Under the pieces are notes generated by a model that saw nothing but the letters and a program-made list of their open reading frames with translations, made no database searches and had not been told where the DNA came from. The translations under genes and the position numbers were made by a program. Shown piece by piece: positions 7,241-15,803 of a stretch of DNA of 64,000 nucleotides (the stretch's first letter is position 1; the number at the start of each line of letters is the position of its first letter). The DNA comes from Kaistia algarum (GTDB taxonomy: Bacteria > Pseudomonadota > Alphaproteobacteria > Rhizobiales > Kaistiaceae): positions 1,240,001 to 1,304,000 of the forward strand of contig NZ_JAPKNJ010000001.1 of the NCBI RefSeq assembly GCF_026343945.1, read 5' to 3'.

Positions 7241-10138
7241 CTATTCCGCCGCGTCGAGCCGGCCGAGAATGCGCCGGCTCTCGTCGGAGTGCTCGCGATA
7301 CTCTTCCTGCCAGGCGCTCGGTCCGTTGGAGGGCGCCACCTGCACGGCGGTCACCTTGTATTCCGGGCAATTGGTGGCCCAGTCGGAATAATCCGTGGTG
7401 ATGACGTTCACCTGCGTCAGCGGGTGGTGGAACGTCGTGTAGACGACGCCCGGCGCCACGCGGTCGGTGATGCGGGCGCGCAAGGTCGTCTCGCCGGCCC
7501 GGCTCGCCACGCGGACGAAGTCGCCATCGCGCAGACCCCGGTTCTCGGCATCGTGTGGATGGATCTCCAGCACGTCCTCCTCGTGCCAGACGACATTGGG
7601 CGTCCGCCGCGTCTGCGCGCCGACATTATACTGGGAGAGGATGCGGCCGGTGGTGAGCAGCAGTGGGAAGCGAGGGCCGGTCTTCTCGTCGGTCGGCACA
7701 TATTCGGTGATCATGAACTTGCCGAGGCCGCGCGCGAAGCCGCCGATATGCATGACCGGCGTGCCTTCCGGCGCCATCTCGTTGCAGGGCCATTGCACCG
7801 AGCCGAGCGCGTCCAGCCTGTCATAGGTCACGCCGGTGAAGCTCGGCGTCGTCGCCGCGATCTCGGCCATGATCTCGGACGGATGGGTGTAGTGCCAGTC
7901 GAGGCCCATCGCCTGGGCGAGGCGCTGCGTCACCTCCCAATCGGCCAGACCATTCTTTTCGTCCGCGCCATTCTTGGGCGCCATCACCTTGCGGACGCGG
8001 TTGATGCGCCGCTCGGCATTGGTGAAGGTCCCGTCCTTTTCGAGGAAGGTCGAGCCCGGCAGGAAGACATGGGCATAGTTGGACGTCTCGTTCAGGAACA
8101 GGTCGTGGACGACGACGCATTCCATCGCCGAAAGACCCGAGGTGACGTGATGCGTGTCCGGATCGGACTGGACGATGTCCTCGCCCTGGACATAGAGGCC
8201 GAGGAACGAGCCATCGAGCGCAGCGTCGAACATGTTCGGAATGCGCAGCCCCGGCTCGTTATCGAGCGTCACGCCCCAGAGCTTCTCGAAGATATCGCGC
8301 GTCGCGTCGTCGGAGATATGGCGATAGCCCGGCATCTCATGGGGGAAAGAGCCCATGTCGCAGGAGCCCTGGACATTGTTCTGGCCGCGCAGCGGGTTCA
8401 CGCCGACGCCCGGCCGGCCGAGATTGCCGGTCGCCATGGCGAGATTGGCGATCGCCATGACGGTCGTCGAGCCCTGGCTGTGTTCGGTGACGCCGAGGCC
8501 GTAATAGATCGCAGCATTGCCGCCGGTCGCGTAGAGGCGGGCCGCGGCGCGGATGTCAGCAGCGGGAACGCCGGAGACGCGCTCGACCGCCTCGGGCGAA
8601 TTGCGTTCCTCGGCGACGAAGGCGGCCCAATGCGCGAATTCGTCGAGATCGCAGCGCTCGCGCACGAATTTTTCGTCGACGAGGCCTTCGGTGACGATGA
8701 CATGGGCGAGCGCGGAGAGCACCGCGACATTGGTGCCCGGCTTCAGCGGCAGATGATGTGCGGCCTCGACATGGGGGCTGCGCACCAGATCGATGCGGCG
8801 CGGGTCGATGACGATCAGCTTGGCACCTTGGCGCAGGCGCTTCTTCAGCCGCGAGGCGAAGACCGGATGGCCATCCGTCGGGTTGGCGCCGATGACCAGC
8901 ACGACGTCGGAATGCTCGACACTGTCGAAATCCTGCGTGCCGGCCGAAGTGCCGAAGGCGGTCTTGAGGCCATAGCCGGTCGGCGAATGGCAGACGCGGG
9001 CGCAGGTATCGACATTGTTGTTGCCGAAGCCGGCGCGGACCAGCTTCTGCACGAGGAAGGTTTCCTCGTTGGTGCAGCGCGAGGAGGTGATGCCGCCGAT
9101 CGAATCCTTGCCGGCCTTCGCCTGGATACGGCGGAATTCGCTCGCCACATGAGAGAACGCCTCCTCCCAGGAGACTTCGCGCCACGGATCGGTGATCTTC
9201 TCGCGGACCATCGGATTGAGGATGCGGTCGCGATGGTTGGTGTAGCCCCAGGCGAAGCGGCCCTTGACGCAGGAATGGCCGCGATTGGCCTTGCCGTCCT
9301 TCCACGGCACCATGCGCACGACTTCCTCGCCGCGCATCTCGGCCTTGAACGAACAGCCGACGCCGCAATAGGCGCAGGTCGTCACCACTGAATGTTCCGG
9401 CTGGCCGATCTCGATGACGCTCTTCTCGGTCAAGGTCGCCGTTGGGCAGGCCTGCACGCAGGCGCCGCAGGAGACGCATTCGGAACCGAGGAAGCTTTCA
9501 TGCATGCCCGGCGAGACGCGGCTGTCGAAGCCGCGGCCCTCGATCGTCAGCGCGAAGGTGCCCTGCACCTCCTCGCAGGCGCGAACGCAGCGCGAGCAGA
9601 CGATGCATTTCGACGGATCATAGGTGAAATAGGGGTTGGAAATGTCCTCTTTCAGGAAGCGCTCGTTGTCCTCGCCGCCATGGCGCGCGTGGAAATGGTT
9701 GGCGCCGGCCTCGGGATAGCGCACTTCGCGAAGGCCCACCGCGCCGGCCATATCCTGCAATTCGCAATCGCCATTGGCCGCGCAGGTCAGGCAGTCGAGC
9801 GGGTGATCGGAGATATAGAGCTCCATCACGCCTTTGCGCAGCTTCTTCAACCGCTCGGTCTGCGTGTGGACGACCATGCCCTCAGTGGCGAGCGTCGTGC
9901 AGGAGGCCGGCGTGCCGCGCATGCCGTCGACCTCGACCAGGCACATGCGGCAGGAGCCGAAGGCGTCGACCGTGTCGGTCGCACAGAGCTTCGGGATCGC
10001 CGTGCCCATCTCGGCGGCGGCGCGCATCAGCGAGGTACCGGCCGGCACCGCGACGGATTGGCCATCAATGGTCAGGCGGACGGTCTTCTCCGACTTCGAG
10101 GCCGGCGTGCCGTAGTCGATCTCGTGGATGAGCGACAT
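7241..10138 (-). CDS. fdsA: NAD-dependent formate dehydrogenase alpha (molybdenum) subunit
   Basis: This 965-residue catalytic subunit oxidises formate to CO2 in the cytoplasm. It begins with a NuoG-like [2Fe-2S] domain (KLCATD, GSCRMCLVE), then a His/Cys cluster region (DHPLDCLTCAANGDCELQ) and two [4Fe-4S] ferredoxin motifs (CIVCSRCVRACEE and CVSCGACVQACP). The Mo-bis-MGD domain follows, with the CAYCGVGC cluster. The active-site cysteine lies in CARVCHSPT near residue 380, so it is a Cys rather than a selenocysteine enzyme. Length fits the FdsA family. A GGAGGAAG ribosome site precedes the start, and the gene lies between fdsB and fdhD. Confidence 0.95.
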   Translation of the reverse strand: MSLIHEIDYGTPASKSEKTVRLTIDGQSVAVPAGTSLMRAAAEMGTAIPKLCATDTVDAFGSCRMCLVEVDGMRGTPASCTTLATEGMVVHTQTERLKKLRKGVMELYISDHPLDCLTCAANGDCELQDMAGAVGLREVRYPEAGANHFHARHGGEDNERFLKEDISNPYFTYDPSKCIVCSRCVRACEEVQGTFALTIEGRGFDSRVSPGMHESFLGSECVSCGACVQACPTATLTEKSVIEIGQPEHSVVTTCAYCGVGCSFKAEMRGEEVVRMVPWKDGKANRGHSCVKGRFAWGYTNHRDRILNPMVREKITDPWREVSWEEAFSHVASEFRRIQAKAGKDSIGGITSSRCTNEETFLVQKLVRAGFGNNNVDTCARVCHSPTGYGLKTAFGTSAGTQDFDSVEHSDVVLVIGANPTDGHPVFASRLKKRLRQGAKLIVIDPRRIDLVRSPHVEAAHHLPLKPGTNVAVLSALAHVIVTEGLVDEKFVRERCDLDEFAHWAAFVAEERNSPEAVERVSGVPAADIRAAARLYATGGNAAIYYGLGVTEHSQGSTTVMAIANLAMATGNLGRPGVGVNPLRGQNNVQGSCDMGSFPHEMPGYRHISDDATRDIFEKLWGVTLDNEPGLRIPNMFDAALDGSFLGLYVQGEDIVQSDPDTHHVTSGLSAMECVVVHDLFLNETSNYAHVFLPGSTFLEKDGTFTNAERRINRVRKVMAPKNGADEKNGLADWEVTQRLAQAMGLDWHYTHPSEIMAEIAATTPSFTGVTYDRLDALGSVQWPCNEMAPEGTPVMHIGGFARGLGKFMITEYVPTDEKTGPRFPLLLTTGRILSQYNVGAQTRRTPNVVWHEEDVLEIHPHDAENRGLRDGDFVRVASRAGETTLRARITDRVAPGVVYTTFHHPLTQVNVITTDYSDWATNCPEYKVTAVQVAPSNGPSAWQEEYREHSDESRRILGRLDAAE

Positions 10139-10147
10139 GGCTTCCTC

Positions 10148-11710
10148 CTACTCGGCCGCCGCGGCGAGTTTCGGCTTGAGGCCGAAATCGTCCGGATAAT
10201 GATGAAGCGCACTCAGGACAGGATAGGGCGTGAAGCCGCCAAGGGCGCAGAGCGAGCCGAATTTCATGGTTTCGCACAGATCCTCGATCAACGCGGTGTT
10301 CACCTCGACATCGCGGCCGACGAGGATTTCGTCCATGACCTCGACGCCGCGCACCGCGCCGATGCGGCAGGGCGTGCACTTGCCGCAGCTTTCGATCCCG
10401 CAGAATTCCAGCGCGAAGCGGGCCATCTCGCCCATTTCCACGGTGTCGTCGAAGACGACGACGCCGCCATGGCCGATCAGCCCGTCGCGGGCCGCGAAGG
10501 CCTCATAGTCGAAGGGCGTATCGAACAGCGAGGGCGGGAAATAGGCGCCGAGCGGCCCGCCGACCTGAACCGCCTTGACCGGCCGGCCGGTGAGCGTACC
10601 GCCGCCGATTGCGTTGACGAGGTCGCCGAGCGTGACGCCGAAACCGACCTCGTAGAGGCCGCCATGCTTCACATTGCCGGCAATCTGCACCGGCATGGTG
10701 CCGCGCGAGCGGCCATAGCCGACCACCGCGTAGGCTTCCGGCCCTTCGGCGAGGATGAACGGCACGGAGGCGAGCGTCACCAGATTGTTGATCGCCGTCG
10801 GCGCGCCGAAGAGGCCCTTATGCGCCGGCAGCGGCGGCTTGGCGCGGACCTGGCCGCGCTCACCTTCGAGACTTTCGAGCAGCGCCGTCTCCTCGCCGCA
10901 GACATAGGCTCCGGCTCCGACCCGGACTTCCAGCTCGAAGGCGCGGCCCGATCCGGCGACATCGGCGCCGAGATAGCCCGCAGCCCGCGCCGAGGCGATC
11001 GCCGCCTCCATCCGGGCGATGGAATGGGGATATTCGGAGCGGATATAGATGTAGCCCTTCTCCGCGCCGCAGGCGAAGCCGGCGATCGCCATGCCTTCGA
11101 TCAGCAGGAACGGATCACCTTCCATCAGCATGCGGTCGGCGAAGGTGCCGCTGTCGCCCTCATCGGCATTGGCGACGATGAATTTGCGTGGACCCGCCGC
11201 CTCCAGCACCGTCTTCCACTTGATGCCGGTCGGGAAGCCGGCGCCGCCGCGGCCGCGGAGGCCCGATTTCGTGACGAGATCGACGATCGCCGCGGGCTCC
11301 AGCGCAGCGGCCTTTGACATCCCGACCCAGCCGCCCTTGGACGCGTAGTCCGCGATCGAGGCTGGATCGACGATGCCGCAGCGGGCGAAGGTGAAGCGGG
11401 TCTGGCTCTTGAGGAACGGGATCTCGTCGGCCGGGCCATGGAACAGCCGCGCCCCACGTCCCTCGAACAAGCCCGCGGCGACCAGTTCGCCGACATCGCC
11501 GGGCGCGACCGGGCCGAAGGCAACGCGGCCGGCGGGCGTCTCGACCTCGACCAGCGGCTCCAGGAAATAGGCGCCGCGTGAACCGTTGCGGATGATCTCG
11601 ATCGCGAGGCCGCGCTCCGCCGCCGCGGCGCGGATCGCATCCGCGACCGCATCGGCGCCAACGGCGAGCGCGCCGGAATCGCCGGGCACGAAGATCCGTA
11701 CGGCGCTCAT
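10148..11710 (-). CDS. fdsB: NAD-dependent formate dehydrogenase beta subunit (FMN/NADH-binding)
   Basis: The 520-residue protein is a NuoF-like diaphorase subunit with an N-terminal thioredoxin-like ferredoxin extension. The GLRGRGGAGFPTG motif binds NADH/FMN, NADEGDSGTFADR contacts flavin, and CGIESCGKCTPCRIG ligates a [4Fe-4S] cluster. It transfers electrons from FdsA to NAD+. Its start at 11710 overlaps the fdsG stop as ATGA. Upstream codons in the same frame were discarded because they lie inside fdsG. Confidence 0.94.
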   Translation of the reverse strand: MSAVRIFVPGDSGALAVGADAVADAIRAAAAERGLAIEIIRNGSRGAYFLEPLVEVETPAGRVAFGPVAPGDVGELVAAGLFEGRGARLFHGPADEIPFLKSQTRFTFARCGIVDPASIADYASKGGWVGMSKAAALEPAAIVDLVTKSGLRGRGGAGFPTGIKWKTVLEAAGPRKFIVANADEGDSGTFADRMLMEGDPFLLIEGMAIAGFACGAEKGYIYIRSEYPHSIARMEAAIASARAAGYLGADVAGSGRAFELEVRVGAGAYVCGEETALLESLEGERGQVRAKPPLPAHKGLFGAPTAINNLVTLASVPFILAEGPEAYAVVGYGRSRGTMPVQIAGNVKHGGLYEVGFGVTLGDLVNAIGGGTLTGRPVKAVQVGGPLGAYFPPSLFDTPFDYEAFAARDGLIGHGGVVVFDDTVEMGEMARFALEFCGIESCGKCTPCRIGAVRGVEVMDEILVGRDVEVNTALIEDLCETMKFGSLCALGGFTPYPVLSALHHYPDDFGLKPKLAAAAE

Positions 11711-12168
11711 CGCTCGATCTCCGCCACCAGCCGTTCGACCGCGACGGGATCGAGCCTTCCGGCGGGCTTGCCGTCGATCATCGCATTCGGCGCCGTAGCG
11801 CAGAGGCCGAGGCAATAGACCGGTTCCAGCGTCACCTCGCCATCCTCCGATGTCGTGCCGATCTTCTGCCCGAGCGCGGCCTCGAAAGCCGCGACGATGG
11901 CGTGAGACCCCATGGATTTACACGCCTCGGCCTTGCAGACCCGCACCACATGGCGGCCGGCCGGGGTCGAGCGGAAATCATGGTAGAAGGTGACGACGCC
12001 GTGGATCTCGGCCCGGCTGCGGTTGAGCGCATGCGCGACGATCGGCACTGCCTCGGACGGCACATAGCCGAACGCCGCCTGGATATCGTGCAGGATCGGC
12101 AAGGCCGAGCCCTCCCGCCCCGCATGGCGATCGACGATCTCCCCAACCCTTTGCGCCATATCGAGCAT
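11707..12168 (-). CDS. fdsG: NAD-dependent formate dehydrogenase gamma subunit ([2Fe-2S])
   Basis: This 153-residue NuoE-like protein carries the thioredoxin-like [2Fe-2S] site, with cysteines in VRVCKAEACKSMG and VYCLGLCATAPNAM. It is the first gene of the fdsG-fdsB-fdsA-fdhD-fdsD operon, in the order known for soluble NAD-linked formate dehydrogenases. The 173 bases to the divergent proC gene should hold the operon promoter. The LysR-type FdsR regulator that often sits beside this operon is not present here. Confidence 0.93.
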   Translation of the reverse strand: MLDMAQRVGEIVDRHAGREGSALPILHDIQAAFGYVPSEAVPIVAHALNRSRAEIHGVVTFYHDFRSTPAGRHVVRVCKAEACKSMGSHAIVAAFEAALGQKIGTTSEDGEVTLEPVYCLGLCATAPNAMIDGKPAGRLDPVAVERLVAEIER

Positions 12169-12341
12169 TGAATGTCGTTCCTCTCCCTTGGCCGAGTTCT
12201 AGCTTGGAACGATTCCGTTGTCATGGCCGCAGGGCGACATCCGAGCCTTATGGTCCTCCGGACGTGCGGTCCGCCTTGGCAGCGCGACGGGTCCGGCGTA
12301 AGGCCATAGCCAAAGCTCCCTCCCCTCTCATTCCGGTCGCC

Positions 12342-13169
12342 ATGATGACGCTTTCCGCCTTCTCACCTTCCAGCCCCCTCGTCCTCATCGGCGCCGGCAA
12401 GATGGGCGGCGCGCTGCTCGCCGGCTGGCTGGTGGGCGGGCTCGATCCCGCCTCGGTGGTGGTCGTCGATCCGAAGCCTCCGGCCGATACGATGGCGCTG
12501 CTCGGCAAGGCCGGCATCGCGCCACTCGCCGCCCCGCCCGCTGGCGTCCAGGCGCGGCTGCTGCTGCTCGCGATCAAGCCGCAGATGATGGGCGACGCGC
12601 TGCCGGCGCTGAAGGCACTGGTCGGGCCGCGCACGCTATCGCTCTCGATCGCGGCCGGAACGACGGTTGCGACCATCGAAGCGGCGCTCGGCGGCGCCAT
12701 CATTCGCGCCATGCCGAACACACCGGCCCAGGTCGGGCGCGGCATGACGGGCCTCTTCGCCAATCCGGCGGCCACTGTCGAGGACCGCGACCTGGCGACA
12801 AGCCTGCTCGCTGCCGTCGGCGAGACCGGGTGGGTCGAGAACGAAAGCCTGATCGACGCGGTGACCGCCGTCTCGGGCTCCGGTCCTGCCTATGTCTTCC
12901 TGCTCGCCGAGGCGCTCACCGAAGCCGGCATCGCCGCCGGACTCGACCCGGCCCTCGCCGCCCGCCTCGCGCGCCAGACGGTCACCGGTTCCGGCGAATT
13001 GCTATATCGTTCGGAACTTCCGCCCGGCGAACTACGCCGCAACGTCACCTCGCCGAACGGCACCACCGCCGCCGCGCTGGACGTGCTGATGGCCGAGGAC
13101 GGCCTCGCCAAGCTGATGACCCGCGCCGTGGCGGCCGCGAAGCGGCGGGCGGAGGAACTGGCGGGGTGA
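12342..13169 (+). CDS. proC: Pyrroline-5-carboxylate reductase
   Basis: The 275-residue protein catalyses the last step of proline synthesis, the NAD(P)H reduction of pyrroline-5-carboxylate. It has the N-terminal Rossmann motif LIGAGKMGGALLAGW, the conserved IIRAMPNTPAQVGRG loop, and the C-terminal signature AVSGSGPAYVFLLAEAL followed by RRNVTSPNGTTAAAL. ATG 12342 was taken as the start, with ATG 12345 equally possible. Upstream in-frame codons add a basic, unconserved extension. Confidence 0.94.
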   Translation: MMTLSAFSPSSPLVLIGAGKMGGALLAGWLVGGLDPASVVVVDPKPPADTMALLGKAGIAPLAAPPAGVQARLLLLAIKPQMMGDALPALKALVGPRTLSLSIAAGTTVATIEAALGGAIIRAMPNTPAQVGRGMTGLFANPAATVEDRDLATSLLAAVGETGWVENESLIDAVTAVSGSGPAYVFLLAEALTEAGIAAGLDPALAARLARQTVTGSGELLYRSELPPGELRRNVTSPNGTTAAALDVLMAEDGLAKLMTRAVAAAKRRAEELAG

Positions 13170-13197
13170 TGGTGAGGCGCGAGGAGAGGCAGCATTG

Positions 13198-13650
13198 ATG
13201 GACCAGGATTTGGATGAATTCCCCGAAGGCACGCCGCAGCGTTTCAGTGTGCAGTTGTTCATCCGGCACCCGACGATGCACCCGGCGGAAATCACAGCAG
13301 CTTTGGGCATGGATCCGCTGTTTCAGCATGTGGTGGGTGAACCGAGACGAACACCCAAGGGCACGCATCTGCCGGGCACTTACCCGTGCACGGACTGGCG
13401 CTACAGTGTCCGCTACGAAGTCAAGGATCAGTGGTTTGCCGAAAAAGTGACCGAGCTAGTGGACCGGCTCGTGCCTCACCGGGACTTTCTCCATCGCCTC
13501 CGATCGACGGGCGGCGAAGCCATGATAATCGTCCAATTTCTGGGTGACGATGGACATTTCGGCGACAATATTCCCTTGGAGACTCTTGCAAACCTGGCCG
13601 ACCTCAAGCTGGAGCTGGGCATCGAGGTCTACATGGTCCCCCAAAACTAG
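13198..13650 (+). CDS. DUF4279 domain protein
   Basis: The 150-residue product looks like the DUF4279 family, whose members share an N-terminal strand, a segment resembling PAEITAALGMDP, a G-rich turn and a W-containing core (CTDWRYSV). Function is unknown; members are small cytoplasmic proteins often tied to immunity or toxin neighbourhoods in other bacteria. A GAGGAGAGG ribosome site precedes ATG 13198. Codon use is more AT-tolerant than that of proC and the TetR gene on either side, hinting at later insertion between them. Confidence 0.7.
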   Translation: MDQDLDEFPEGTPQRFSVQLFIRHPTMHPAEITAALGMDPLFQHVVGEPRRTPKGTHLPGTYPCTDWRYSVRYEVKDQWFAEKVTELVDRLVPHRDFLHRLRSTGGEAMIIVQFLGDDGHFGDNIPLETLANLADLKLELGIEVYMVPQN

Positions 13651-13772
13651 CTCGTTGAGCCATCGCAGTGCCTACGCGGCGTTTGCTGGACCCCCGCAAG
13701 CCGCATCTTGCGCCTAGCCTTCGCCACATCCCGCGCCCATCTTGTAGATAGGGAAACCGAGGAGACCGGATC

Positions 13773-14438
13773 ATGGCGAGCGAGAAGACGAAGAAGGCGA
13801 TCGTCGAGGCGTTCATGGCGCTGCTCGGCGAGAAGCGGTTCGAGGCGGTCGGGCTTGGCGAGATTGCCGAGCGGGCGGGCCTGTCGCTTGCGGATCTGCG
13901 CGATGCCTTTGACGGCAAGATCTCGATCCTCGCCGATTTCGTGCGCCGGACCGATCGCGCCGTGCTGGACGGCATTGATCCGCCCGCAGCGGAGGAAAGC
14001 GCCCGCGACCGGCTGTTCGACATCGTCATGCGCCGCTTTGATCATCTCGCGCCCTACAAGGCGGCGCTGGGCTCGCTCGACGCCAGCCTCCGGCGCGATC
14101 CGGCGCTGGCGCTTTGCCTCAACAAAATCGCTCTCGACAGCGCCCGGTTCATGCTCGCCGCGGCGGGCGTCGGCACCGGCGGGCTTCTCGGTGCGACGCG
14201 GGCACAGGGTTATGTGCTGATGCTGGCGAAGGTCCTACCGGTTTGGCGCGATGACGCCGACCCGGACCAGTCGCGGACCATGGCGGCGCTCGACCGCGCC
14301 CTCGAGAGCGCGGAAAGCTGGTCGCGGCGCTCGGACAGGCTGGCCAGCCTCGCCTGCTCGCTCGCCTCGCGGATCGAAAAGCGACGCGCCTCGCGGCGTG
14401 GGGCCCCCAAGCCGGAAAGCGACGCAGCCGCGGCTTGA
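13773..14438 (+). CDS. TetR-family transcriptional regulator
   Basis: This 221-residue protein has an N-terminal TetR helix-turn-helix (KKAIVEAFMALLGEKRFEAVGLGEIAERAGLS split over residues 6-38). The C-terminal ligand region is unique and ends in an Arg/Ala-rich tail. The gene stands between proC and a CsaA-like gene, an arrangement I recall from rhizobia, although the DUF4279 gene intervenes here. No target can be named from sequence. Confidence 0.85.
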   Translation: MASEKTKKAIVEAFMALLGEKRFEAVGLGEIAERAGLSLADLRDAFDGKISILADFVRRTDRAVLDGIDPPAAEESARDRLFDIVMRRFDHLAPYKAALGSLDASLRRDPALALCLNKIALDSARFMLAAAGVGTGGLLGATRAQGYVLMLAKVLPVWRDDADPDQSRTMAALDRALESAESWSRRSDRLASLACSLASRIEKRRASRRGAPKPESDAAAA

Positions 14439-14499
14439 CGGAGACGCGCGGTCCCGTGCTACGCGGAGTGGAATGCTCTCACCTCGCGAGGAATAGCCG

Positions 14500-14844
14500 A
14501 TGCCGACGCCTGCCATCTCGTTCGACGACTTCCTGAAGGTCGACATCCGCGCCGGCACGATCGTCGAGGCGCTGCCCTTCCCCGAGGCGAGGAAGCCCGC
14601 CTACAAGCTCGTCATCGATTTCGGGCCGGAAATCGGGACCAAGAAATCCTCGGCGCAGATCACGAAATACTATACGCCGGAAGAACTCGTCGGGCGGCAG
14701 GTGATGGCGGTGGTGAATTTCCCGCCGCGCCAGATCGGCCCATTCATGTCCGAAGTGCTGACGCTCGGCATGCCGGATGACGAGGGCGCGGTGGTTCTGA
14801 CCGCGATCGAGCGGCCGGTTGCGAATGGCGCGCGGCTTTTCTGA
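14500..14844 (+). CDS. csaA: tRNA-binding domain protein (CsaA-like)
   Basis: The 114-residue product is a single OB-fold tRNA-binding domain, with [14 protein letters not shown] at the start, [10 protein letters not shown] in the middle and [16 protein letters not shown] near the end. Family members bind tRNA-like RNA and have been called chaperones (CsaA) in Bacillus. Length and motifs are complete. Confidence 0.87.
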   Translation: MPTPAISFDDFLKVDIRAGTIVEALPFPEARKPAYKLVIDFGPEIGTKKSSAQITKYYTPEELVGRQVMAVVNFPPRQIGPFMSEVLTLGMPDDEGAVVLTAIERPVANGARLF

Positions 14845-14893
14845 CACGCAGTGTTCACTTTGGCGTATCTGCTACTTCGCAAGTGAAGCGCTT

Positions 14894-14913
14894 ATGTTCA
14901 AGGAATAGAACAT
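14894..14913. promoter_or_regulatory. Palindrome ATGTTC-N8-GAACAT just upstream of VOC gene
   Basis: ATGTTC (14894-14899) and GAACAT (14908-14913) form perfect 6-base inverted arms with an 8-base spacer, ending beside the AGGAGG ribosome site of the gene at 14925. Placement in the 5' untranslated region suggests an operator. The regulator is not known. Confidence 0.35.
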
Positions 14914-14924
14914 AGGAGGTCGTC

Positions 14925-15755
14925 ATGACCCTCACTGCAACCGCCGAGACCGCACTTCCCTACGGACTGACGCGTCCCATCCATATCGGCGCCGTCGGGC
15001 TGAAGGCGAAGGATGTCGGCCGGGTCGCCGACTATTACCGGACACTGCTCGGACTGGAGACGATCGCCTCGACAGGCGGGACGGAGCGCCTCGGCGCCGG
15101 CGGCGTCGCCTTTCTCGAGATCGCACCGCTCGCATCGGACGGGCTTCCCGACGATACGCGCAGCGCCGGCCTCTTCCATACCGCCTTCCTGATGCCCTCC
15201 CGCGCCGATCTCGGCCGCTGGATCCTGCGCGCCTCTGAAAAGCGCCTCGCCGTCGACGGCATGTCGGACCATCTCGTCAGCGAGGCGATCTACCTGACCG
15301 ATCCCGAAGGCAATGGCGTCGAGATCTATGCCGACCGGCCGCATGAGGGCTGGAAATGGGATCACGGCCGGGTCGAGATGTCGACGCTGGCGCTGGATCT
15401 TCGCCCGATCGTGGCGTCGGCCGGCGCGGCGCCGAAACCCTATGACGTTGCGCCGGACGGCCTGCGCATCGGCCATGTCCATCTGCGCGTCGGCAACCAC
15501 GCCGAGGCCGAGCGCTGGTGGATCTCGGAAGTCGGTCTGCAGCCGATGGCGCATTACCCCGGCGCCACCTTCCTCGCCTCCGGCGGCTATCACCATCACA
15601 TCGCCGGCAATGCCTGGCAGAGCCGCGGCGCCGGCCCGCGCGATCCGAAGCGCAGCGGCCTCGCATGGGTCGAACTGACGGGCAGCGGCATCGCGGCCGG
15701 GAAGGAACTGGTCGATCCCTGGGGTACGGTCGTGCGGCTGACGCCGGGCAGTTAG
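14925..15755 (+). CDS. VOC-superfamily protein (glyoxalase/CatE-like extradiol dioxygenase)
   Basis: This 276-residue protein has two tandem vicinal-oxygen-chelate modules. The first holds IGAVGLKAKDVGRVADYYRTLLGLE, LFHTAFL and GNGVEIYADRP, which match the His/His/Glu metal-site positions. The second begins near residue 180 with GHVHLRVGNHAEAERWW. The layout resembles Bacillus CatE-type catechol 2,3-dioxygenases and uncharacterised glyoxalase-like proteins. AGGAGG precedes ATG 14925. A specific substrate cannot be assigned. Confidence 0.83.
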   Translation: MTLTATAETALPYGLTRPIHIGAVGLKAKDVGRVADYYRTLLGLETIASTGGTERLGAGGVAFLEIAPLASDGLPDDTRSAGLFHTAFLMPSRADLGRWILRASEKRLAVDGMSDHLVSEAIYLTDPEGNGVEIYADRPHEGWKWDHGRVEMSTLALDLRPIVASAGAAPKPYDVAPDGLRIGHVHLRVGNHAEAERWWISEVGLQPMAHYPGATFLASGGYHHHIAGNAWQSRGAGPRDPKRSGLAWVELTGSGIAAGKELVDPWGTVVRLTPGS

Positions 15756-15772
15756 GAGATTCACTTTCTTGA

Positions 15773-15798
15773 ACCCGCCCCTGGAGGGCGGGCTCAAG
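15773..15798. terminator. Hairpin between convergent VOC and kinase genes
   Basis: GAACCCGCCC and GGGCGGGCTC pair around a short loop, with one mismatch, in the 48-base gap between the convergent gene ends at 15755 and 15804. The sequence resembles the ends of the palindromic repeats at 19911 and 61174 in this window. It probably serves as a two-way terminator. Confidence 0.5.
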
Positions 15799-15803
15799 AA
15801 AGA

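Noticed and set aside
7109..11317. Two long plus-strand frames opposite the fds operon
   Set aside because: Both lie fully antisense to well supported formate dehydrogenase genes and show no recognisable motif.
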